Origin: Struthio camelus
Lineage: Eukaryota; Chordata; Aves; Struthioniformes; Struthionidae
DNA: 64,000 nt
Assembly: GCF_040807025.1 (NCBI RefSeq)
Contig: NC_090967.1
Span: 3,408,001-3,472,000, forward strand
Direction of reading: 5' to 3'
How positions within the stretch are numbered: position 1 is the first letter of the stretch; every line of letters begins with the position of its first letter. Made by a program: the position numbers and the translations under genes. The notes under the pieces were generated by a model. It was given only the letters and a program-made list of their open reading frames with translations, did no database searches and was not told the DNA's origin. Below, in pieces: positions 56,222 to 64,000 of the stretch.

Positions 56222-57488
56222 AGGCTCCTGGTCACGTCCTGGCTCTCTCTAGTCCCTGTCTGCCCCTGCTTTGCCCTTGCAGCTTGGAACGGGGGCTCCT
56301 CACTGAGGTGTGTGGTCTCTGCCTGCCTTTTCTCCATGGTTTGGCTTTAGTGTTGCTCTGGTTCTGGGTTTGTTTTTAGCCTTGCTGGTCCTTGGAGAGC
56401 TGATTTGCAGCCTGCTGTTTCCCCGCTCCCTTTCATGAGCCTGGGGATGTCCGATGCACCAGGAGGTCCAAGCTGCTGCGTGGTTTGGGCAGGATACAGG
56501 AGGTTTGTTTGACCAGTAAGGTTTGGGCTGGGTACAGGAGGTGCAGGGCCGTTGCGGACAGGGCAAGACCTGACTGATCCAGTTATGACCACAACTATTT
56601 ATCCATTGCCTTCTGTTTCTGTAGCTCCCTGGGGAGGGCAGCTGATGCTTCCTCTCATACCCCTTCACTTGCAGGATGCTTTGGCTGTTTCTGAGTCCAG
56701 CCCATGGCCATCGCTAAGCGCATGCTGTCCACATTGCTCTACATGCCCTGAGGAGCAAGACAAGCAGCAAAATCCCCCCTGCACGCACAGATGAAGCCTG
56801 GCCCAGCTTTGTTGCTGCTCACACCATAAATAGGACACAAACTGCGGCCTCCGCTGCCCTCGTTGGCAGTGTCTGTCACCTCCCCGGGCTGGGCGGCTGC
56901 CAGGGCACCTGTTCTGTGTCCCCTGTCCCATGTCCCCCCCACCGGCGTCAGCCCCAAAGAGCCCAGCTGCACCCAGATCATCTTCCCAGCTAAGCAAGCG
57001 GCAGTGCCCTGTGCCCGGTGCTGCCCTGCTCAGCTGCTGGGGCTGCGCAGACCGGTCCCTGCAGCAGCTCTTCTTCCTGCTGGACGCGGTAACAGGAATG
57101 AAAAGCAAGATCCTCCCTCTTCTCAGAAAAATCGGTGCTGCCCTCTCAGCCCCAGCACTTAGTGTGACCTGCCTGGAGCTGATGCAGGGCCCAGCATCCC
57201 CCAAAAAGGTGAGATGCTCCCCCTAGCTCCCTGGACCTCTTCCTGCATGCCTGCAGTGAACTGCAGCCCTTGGCTGCAGTTGATGGCTTTGCACCATCAC
57301 TTTGGCTCTGCACCAGCCCCTTGCTGACTGCGGGACTGATGTAGGCACAGCCGGAGGCCGGAACACGTTGACTCCAGCCATGCAGCCCCCATGGGACCTT
57401 CTGGCACCACTAGGGGCCTGAGTTTCAGGTGAGCCCCGGTGAAAACATGGAAATAGAACCAGGACCAACTTTTTTCTTTTTTTTTTTT
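56222..57488. other. AMH downstream region, AMH 3'UTR plus spacer
   Basis: No canonical AATAAA is seen on the plus strand within 1.2 kb of the AMH stop; a CATAAA variant occurs near 56,824 and AATAAA only at 57829-57834. Open frames on both strands here (up to 179 codons) match no family I know and look compositional in this GC-rich DNA. Confidence 0.5.
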
Positions 57489-57499
57489 TAAAACATTCA

Positions 57500-58569
57500 A
57501 TTTAATACTTTATTAAAAATGAAAATAGTTTATTTTTAACCTCTATAGATGTAGTAAATACTGCAATCTGCCATGGTTTGGGGCTGTTAACGTCTCCTGT
57601 AGTTTCTACAGCACTGCGAGATATTGCACTTCTGGTTTGTTCCTATAAGCTACTCTGTAAAGGCAAGTCCCAAAGGGAGCCCAGGGCGATGGGCTGTGTC
57701 AGCGGTGTTTGGTTTCTAGCAAGCTTCGCTTCATCCTGCAGTGATGGCACCAGGGCCCAGCTAGCTCTTTGTGCTTGTTTCCCTGAAGTCCATCCAAGGA
57801 TGGCAGCAGCCCGGCTTCTTTAACCCAGAATAAACTCTTTTGATTTGCTTTTAATAAAACAATTAATTGAATTCAAACGCAAAGCAGTCTGCAGACAAAC
57901 TCTGTTTGCTGGTATCACTACGGCAGCTCCTTTCCGACTGTACCATCCTGATGTCTCGGGTACTGTGTGGTGGGCCTGGTTTGCAGAGCAAAAGTGAACG
58001 GCAAGAGGTATTTCTGGTGGGGATGGAGAATTAGCACGAAGCCCAAGTGAAGAGAAGCTCATTTCCCCAGTCCTTTCAGCTTGCCTTTATGCATCTAATC
58101 CAGGGGGGCCCAAAGTCCACAGGGAGGCTTGTGCCTTGCTCCCAGGCTGCTCTAACTGCCCAGTGCTTCTGCTCAGAGATCCAGGAGCACCTGCCCGCGA
58201 CAACTGGCTTGGGGACGGGGAGATGGAGGGATAAAGAATTGATGTGAGTTGGGCAGGGTCTCCCAGTGAGCTGGCAGCTGATTGGGAAACAGGACCCAGG
58301 CATCTTCACCTGATGCTCCGACCACTTGAGCTGCTGGCTCCTCTCAAAGCATGGAGTGGAGGCACGGCTGTGGCTGGGGATTTTGGCAGATAGATGGAGT
58401 CCACGTGTCTCTGGAGGGCAGACAGGGAGTGGTAGGAGAGCAAGTAGATCTTGGCCCTGGAGGGGGGCTGCTGGGGTGCTGACTGCAGGGCCCAGGCTGG
58501 AGGAGTTTGGACTCACCTGGATTTAGTGTTGTTCAGCCCCTTGTTCATCCCAGCCTGTGGGCCGGGGGC
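57500..58569 (-). other. JSRP1: JSRP1 3'UTR (apparent)
   Basis: This extends from the JSRP1 stop down to minus-strand AATAAA signals (plus-strand TTTATT at 57529-57534 and 57509-57514). A T-run on the plus strand follows at 57474-57490. Plus-strand AATAAA at 57829-57834 lies inside this UTR, so AMH and JSRP1 transcripts may overlap tail to tail. Confidence 0.6.
57509..57534 (-). terminator. JSRP1: JSRP1 poly(A) signals, two AATAAA
   Basis: Two minus-strand AATAAA hexamers 20 bp apart, the first encountered at 57529-57534. They are the first clear signals after the JSRP1 stop. Confidence 0.55.
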
Positions 58570-61500
58570 TCAGTCACGCCTCTTGCCTTCCTTAGGCCTG
58601 GCGGTGCCATCCTTCCCTGGGACAGACGTGTGATGCTCCCAGGGCTTTTTGCCCTTCTGCTCTCCTCGCTGCTGCCTCCACTCCCGCTTCCGGTTGTCCT
58701 CGCGGTCAGCCTTGGCAGGGCGGCCCTTCCACTCATCCTTCCTGTGCTCTTCTCGCTCCCTCCCTTCTCGCCTGCCCTCCTTGCCCTCCCGGCCCCGCTT
58801 CTTGTAGGGCTGTTGCTCTGGCTCCTTGGGTGCCCTTGGGGCTCTGCCAGCCTTGTCCTCAGGAGCTCTGTCCTTGGGTCGTGTATCCTTCCGGCTGCTC
58901 CTCTCTGTCTGGGCTGCACGACTTTCCTTGGGCTTCTCTTCTTTCCTCTCTGGGCCTTTGGGCTTCTCTCGGCCCTTTCTCACCTCAACCTTGGCTGCTG
59001 GCTCCTTGGGTTCAGTTTCGGGCTCTTCCTCTTTGTCCTCTGGCTCCAAGCGGCCAAACCATTTCTTGAAGATCCACGGCTCAGCCTGCGGGGAGAGCAG
59101 AGCGAGGCAGCATGCTGGCTCCAGCTGGTCAAGCTCCCATGGCTGAGGCCTCAGTCCCTGCATCCCTGCTCTGCCCTCCCTGGCTCGTGACCCACCTGAC
59201 CAGGCCCTGGTGACAGCTGCCAGCCCACCACAGGAAGGGCCTGGCACCCCTTTCCCGTCCCTCCCTTGGGAAATGAGATGCTCCCGCAAACGAAGTGTTC
59301 AGAGGCTGCTGTTTCGCCTCGCCCCAGGCCCATACCAGGTTGCTGTCAGCATCGTTGTCATCGTCTCTGTCATCCTCACTGTCACTGTCCTCAAATAGGC
59401 TGCTCTTGGGCTGGACCGGTGGGGCAGCCACCACTTCTGGGACGTCCTCTTCGGTGTCGATGACCTCTAGGAAAGGAGTGGAGTGAGGCAGTGCTCTGGG
59501 GAGGCCCAAGAGCCTCCATCTCTGCACACACACAGAGGAGAAGACGGGGCGGGGTGGCTGCTTGGATGTCTCACCTCCCAGATTATTAGCATTTCCCCCC
59601 ACAGTGCCCACCCCAGTCCCTGGTGCCAGTTTAACACAGGGCTGCTGGGGCCATCCTACCCCAGCCACTGGCTTCACCAGGACGTAACCCCCATCTCAAG
59701 CCTGACCCAGAGGACTGGGGCAGTCCTGAGCCAGACCGGAGCATCTGAACCTACCGTGAAGAGGCGGAGGTGGAGGGGCCTGTCTGTCACTGCTAATTCC
59801 TTCCCTAGAGCAAGGCGCTAGAAGAGAGAAGAGAAGAGGAGGCAGGAGGAGTGGAGCTGAGGGATGCGCTGTTGGAGGGTTCTGGCCATCCTGGCCACAG
59901 CATGAGGCTGGGGCTGCAGCCTTTTGCTGGAGAGCGCGTTGCGTTGGCAGCAGCCGGCGTGTGGCTTTCAGAGTGGCCAGGACCTCGTTCCACTTTGCAT
60001 CTCCCAAATCCCCCCCGGGCTTCACCCTAACTCTCCCCCGCAGAAACCAGCCTGGGAGCAGCCACTGGGCTGTGACCCAGCAGAGTGAGGTTTGTTCCAG
60101 CAACCCGCTGGCTGGCCCTGGGCAATTAGCCCCTCCTTGAACCCCCGTGAGCCCCAATGGGGCCATGTCCCCGGAGTGGGGCCGGTCCCTGCAGGCTCCC
60201 TGCTCACCTTGGAGCACCTGGAAGCTGACGCTGAGCAGGGCAATGAAGGAGGCCACAAGGATGCATTTGTTGAGGGTGAGCCCTTCCCAGATGAGTGGCT
60301 CCTCTGCGGGGTCGAGGCTTTCGGGCTCCACTTTCCTCTTCACGGGGAGGCTTTTGGGAACTGGTGAACCCAAAGGAAAAGAGCATTACGGGGAGGGCAG
60401 GGAAGTGGCAAATGGCTCAGTGCTGGGGGCAAGAGCCCCCTGGCATCACCCTGTATCACCATTTCAGGGCGGAAGCAGAAGCAGGAGCAGGAGCTGCCAG
60501 CAGTGGGTTTGTGCTGTGGAGAAGAGGGAGAAGAAGGGACGTGGAGGGTCAGCCTGAGCCACGCTGTGATGGCTTTCTAACATCCCAGGGCTCAAACAGA
60601 GCAAATCTGCCATTGTTTCAGGCTTCTCTGCCCTCCTCCATCACACGACCAGTGGCAAAGCCCAGCAGGAAGAGGAGGGAGATTTGGCAGGTGACCAGCA
60701 AGTCCCGTCCCCATTTCGGAGGGGCCACGTCCTCTCAATGTTATTGAGCTCATGGGGACTATGGAGAGGAGTGTTCATCCCATCACCACTCCACGGCCAT
60801 ATGTGCTTCCTGGGCTGGCCAGAGAGGCAGGACAGGGGGGTCTGTCCCCACCGTGGGGCCAGGCAGCTATTTTGAGGCGGATGCCCGCCTACCTGGGGGC
60901 ACAGAGGCGCTGCCTTTCACTCCCTGCTTCTCCCCACGCTTCTTCTCCACCGCTTTCTTGTCCGCACTGAGGGCCGCTGGTTCCGGCATGCTCGACTCCC
61001 GCTTGTCTTGATCTTCCTCAGAGACACCAAGTTGGGACCTCTCCTCCTCTAGGCCCTGCGAGGGGAAGGACATGTGCACGCTGGTGTCAGAGCATCACGC
61101 GACAGCCACAGAGACACTGGCAGCGTGGCCGGGTGGGAAGGGGGTGGTGCATGACTGTGCATGGGTGCCTCCTCCCAAGGCAGAGGGTGTTTAATGCAGC
61201 CGGCTCAGGTCCCCTGAAGATTTGTGGTCAGACCCTCCGATGTCTAACAGGGCTGAGCAAATGCTGCTGCCGGGCCCCGAGCGGCGCTAACCGGGCTCCT
61301 GACTCAGCCCTTGGAGCAGCCAACGCTGGTGCACGCGTTTGCTTCATCTTAACCCTCTTGGCTGCCTTAAAAAAACACAAGTGGGTTTGGGCTAGGATCG
61401 ATTCAGCCGCTAGCCGGCTCCGTGCTGCAGGGAAGGCCTGCTAGCACGGCGTGTGCACACACTCACACTCGCACTCACACACGTGCCCGTGCACGCACGG

Positions 61501-62598
61501 CTGCTACCGGGCAGGGGCGGCTACTGGGCAGGGGCGGCTTCACCCTGCGTGTCAGAGGCACTGGACTGGTGCCCCGAGCGAGGACTGCCTGCACGGCTCA
61601 GTGACAGCGACAGCTGAACACTGAGCCCTTTGGCTCCGACGAGATGGATGGGGTGCAATTCCCCACGAAGGCCACCCAGGCCCCGCTCCTGGCTAAATGT
61701 CACTGGGGAATGACCCCCCCCACCTCCCCACCGGTTTTGCTCCCCTGACGGGAAACCTCTCCCGTGCTTGCCTCAACCGTGGCCAGAGTGGCAGACACCA
61801 GGGCAGGACACGACCCCTTGCCACCGCTACGCTCTCCTGGCTCATCAAGCGAGAAATCTCAGCCGCCGAAGGGAGATCTGCTCCAGCCTCTGGCTGGGGA
61901 TTAGTTTACACCGAGGGGCTTCGTGGCTTTACCCTGGGCTGTGTAACCAGAGCTGTCGCTCTCAACCGAGCGTCTGGCGCCTTGGCCAGCCTCTGCAGGC
62001 TGGGTCCACGTCCCGGGATGGGCCTCTGCGAACCGCCCCGTGGGGCCACCTCGTCCAGCTTGGCTCTGGGTTCAACCGTCCTGCCCCTGCGTCAGGGGCC
62101 TTTTTTTGGCTTTTTTAGTGGAGGGGAGGCAGTTTTGTTACCCAGGCCCCCTTCATGTCCCCTCTCCCCCTCCAGGGACACAGAAGGGATAGTCCCAACA
62201 GCTCGTGAGCCCGATGTCAGCTCTCCCCCCCCGGGGCGGAAGGGTTTGAGGGCTTTCGTCTGGGCTGCAAGGTGGAGCCCAGCGTGCCTGGGGCTGGGGC
62301 AGACCCATGGCTCAGGACCAGTGGCCCAGAGTCCCCAAGGAGAGGTCAAGCGCTGAAACCTCCATCACCTCCATCACAAGCTCTTGCTGTGGAGGTGATG
62401 GACGGAACAAGCGGGTCCAGCTCAAAGAGGAGCCTGAGAAACCCCAGCCCCTGCTGTGACTGCCACGTTCGCCCGTTCCCGCTGCAGCATCTCAGGCACC
62501 GGCCACCAGCACAGAGAGCGCCGTTGGCAATCCTGCTTCTGGCATACTTACATGGGACCTGCCGTTTGCCCCATTGCTGATCCCCGGCACGTCGGCAT
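58570..62598 (-). CDS. JSRP1: JSRP1 (JP-45), junctional sarcoplasmic reticulum protein 1, start exon uncertain
   Basis: A skeletal-muscle triad protein that in mammals binds CaV1.1 and calsequestrin and tunes excitation-contraction coupling. Minus-strand exons: 62552-62598, 60893-61055, 60208-60360, 59755-59817, 59336-59466, 58570-59085, giving 356 residues plus an N-terminal exon. The diagnostic exon 60208-60360 encodes EEPLIWEGLTLNKCILVAS followed by FIALLSVSFQVLQ, the single transmembrane helix (human LSLNKCLVLASLVALLGSAF). An acidic exon (FEDSDSEDDRDDDNDADS) and a Lys/Arg/Glu-rich C-terminus ending GKRRD follow, as in human (ends GKGRD). All junctions are phase-consistent. The 47-bp exon has no in-frame start, so coding begins further upstream. 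Its position directly after AMH matches human synteny. Confidence 0.88.
60208..60360 (-). other. JSRP1: JSRP1 transmembrane exon
   Basis: The exon encodes VPKSLPVKRKVEPESLDPAE, then EEPLIWEGLTLNKC and a hydrophobic helix of about 20 residues ending SFQVLQ. It is the best conserved part of the protein and the basis for naming the gene. Confidence 0.88.
61451..61538. repeat. CA/CG-rich low-complexity tract plus 17-bp direct duplication
   Basis: Imperfect (CA)n with CACGTG-type motifs covers 61451-61500. Two tandem copies of CTACYGGGCAGGGGCGG follow at 61504-61520 and 61521-61537. It lies in a JSRP1 intron. Confidence 0.85.
62362..62401. repeat. Perfect 12-bp inverted repeat (hairpin) in a JSRP1 intron
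   Basis: The arms CCATCACCTCCA (62362-62373) and TGGAGGTGATGG (62390-62401) are exact reverse complements around 16 nt, which themselves contain CAAG and CTTG. Confidence 0.9.
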
Positions 62599-63388
62599 CT
62601 GTTAAAGACAAATGCAATACAGTGTGTTAAGCAACGGGCTGGGAAGCATGGGAATTGCCAGGGGCTCGGGCTACGCGGTCCTCTCACTGCCACCAGCCAG
62701 CCCACAGAGAAGGAAAACATGCTCCTGGCACGACAGTGCTTTTCCCTTCGGCACAGCAGAGCTGCGGCTGTTTCAGATCGGAGCAAGCCTAAGTCCCTAA
62801 GAGCGGCTCTGCCGGCACGTTTCCAGCCTCATGGCAGGGCCTCCACAGGTCACATGTGCAATGAGGTTTCCTTAGACAAGCAAAAGCCACCGGCCAGCCA
62901 GGCTGCAGCCTGTTGCCTTCAGCATCATGGCACCAGCTTGGAAGATTCAGGTCCAAGAGCAGCATTGGTTGCAGGCTGCCAAGCCCCAAAAGGTCACCAT
63001 CCAGGGTGAGCTAAAGTTGAGGGGGGACGGTGGCATTCCTGCCAGACCCCACACAGGGGAACACGGCCTGGGATGCACCAGGACACCCTGAAAACCTGCT
63101 GGCTGGAAAGACACCATTCAGGGGTGCAAGGATGGACGCAGCTGAAGCCATAGCCTAGGCAGCAAGACAGACCCCCATCAGCTGGGGCAGCACTTCAAGA
63201 AGGCTTTGAATCACCAAAGAGGACCATGAACCTCGCGAGCACCAATTGCACCAGCATGATGTTGTACACGCACAAATGAGAGTGCTGCTCCAGGCTGGCA
63301 CCGTGGAAGGATTTCAGCTTTCCAAGGGCAGCAGTGAGGAGGTGCTCAAGCCCACCCAGCCCACTCCCAGCCCCGGGAACTGCTTCAC

Positions 63389-63577
63389 CTCCAAACCTTG
63401 CACTTTCACGGTGCTCTCCAGATGTTAAGTGGGAAAGAAAACTACCAGAGGAGCAACCAGAATTCTCCAGCGCTTTGCCACAATGACTGGATTCAGCGGC
63501 TTCAGGAGCATGTTGGGCTTCTCTTGGTTTATAGTTGTTGTAGGCAGTCATTTTGGCATCTATGGGTTTGGCATGAG
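63389..63577 (-). CDS. Candidate first coding exon of JSRP1
   Basis: On the minus strand a T-rich tract and CTGTAG acceptor precede 63577. After 27 nt comes an ATG (63549-63551) with A at -3, opening MTAYNNYKPREAQHAPEAAE. Phase-1 donors at 63388 (GAG then GTGAAG; 54 codons) or 63445 (CTG then GTAGTT; 35 codons) would both join correctly to the 62598 exon, which needs an incoming phase-1 base. The peptide shows no clear similarity to the human JSRP1 N-terminus. Two minimal upstream ORFs sit in the leader. This is a gap-filling hypothesis. Confidence 0.3.
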
Positions 63578-64000
63578 CTACAGAATTAAAGAAATACTAA
63601 ATTGATTCCAAAGTGAAGAGGTCTCGGCTCTCTCAGCAACTCCGACCTCAACACTTGCTCCGTTGGGATCTGAAAGTCGCAACCACACAAGCGCTCATCA
63701 GAGGCAGGAATTTCTGCCTCATTTGATCCAGAATCTGCTTGTTTTACCCCAGTGGAACAACTGAACACTGAGAAAAAACATCGGTTCCCAAGATGAAATC
63801 TAAAACATGATACTGGAAGCAAAACACATAAATAAAAGGAAACCTTTTGGCTGGGGAACAATAGCCTGAAAGATCTTTGCTTTCAACATGAAAACAAAGT
63901 ATGTCTTTGGTTTTTGTTTTAGCAACATCAGGAATAGCAAGTCTGGTCTTTTCTCTTTTGGGAAGTCTTGGACCTGCCACGAGGACGCCGAGATTTTTGG
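63578..64000. other. No recognised gene at window end
   Basis: AT-leaning sequence. A minus-strand open frame of up to 91 codons reads through it, with no recognisable domain. It may hold the JSRP1 promoter or a non-coding first exon, but I cannot support either. Confidence 0.4.

Noticed and set aside
56665-57226. Open frames on both strands downstream of AMH
   Set aside because: No recognisable domain or splice structure. GC-rich composition explains them.
58507-59190. 227-codon plus-strand ORF over the last JSRP1 exon
   Set aside because: It mirrors the Lys/Glu-rich JSRP1 exon. The plus-strand peptide is a Leu/Ser/Pro low-complexity shadow.
59696-60373. 225-codon minus-strand ORF spanning the JSRP1 transmembrane exon and intron
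   Set aside because: Only the exon part (60208-60360) and the 59755-59817 part are coding. The stretch between them is an intron with good GT-AG ends.
62584-62598. ATG at the start of the 47-bp JSRP1 exon as the initiation codon
   Set aside because: Its frame hits a stop two codons into the next exon. Only the frame with an incoming phase-1 base continues into the conserved protein.

Overview
The window is vertebrate nuclear DNA: multi-exon genes with GT-AG introns, a CpG-island promoter and long untranslated regions. The gene order is DOT1L (+), PLEKHJ1 (-), SF3A2 (+), AMH (+), JSRP1 (-), the same order and orientation as human 19p13.3. Sparse recognisable interspersed repeats, compact introns and protein sequences clearly diverged from mammals (AMH about 665 residues, SF3A2 without the mammalian GVHPPAP repeat block) point to a non-mammalian amniote, most likely a bird, turtle or crocodilian. 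I cannot name the species.

Layout. 1-25,470: the last 18 coding exons of DOT1L (H3K79 methyltransferase), from the end of the catalytic domain to the stop of the long isoform, then a 3'UTR. 25,470-33,490: no recognised coding gene; it ends in an AT-rich, UTR-like block with a distal poly(A) signal that may belong to DOT1L. 33,500-43,371: PLEKHJ1 on the minus strand, six coding exons and an apparently 3.3-kb 3'UTR. 42,600-43,960: a CpG island holding the divergent PLEKHJ1/SF3A2 promoter, with a 34-bp C-rich minisatellite in PLEKHJ1 intron 1. 44,383-48,920: SF3A2 (splicing factor 3a subunit 2). 51,290-56,221: AMH (anti-Mullerian hormone), five exons, with an SF-1 site and a TATA-like box just upstream. 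57,490-about 63,577: JSRP1 (JP-45) on the minus strand; its first coding exon is uncertain.

The genes do not form one pathway: a chromatin enzyme, a PH-domain protein, a core splicing factor, a gonadal TGF-beta hormone and a skeletal-muscle junctional protein. They form a conserved synteny block with one divergent promoter (PLEKHJ1/SF3A2) and two convergent ends (DOT1L/PLEKHJ1 and AMH/JSRP1). I found no retroviral, Polinton, CRISPR, tRNA or rRNA feature and no evidence of a novel multi-gene system. The points most worth a second look are the mirror-image G-rich strands flanking the divergent promoter, the all-frame-open minisatellite, a possible 18-nt cassette exon in DOT1L, several perfect intronic hairpins, a G22 tract in the PLEKHJ1 3'UTR, and transcript-end and splice-site ambiguities in DOT1L, AMH and JSRP1.
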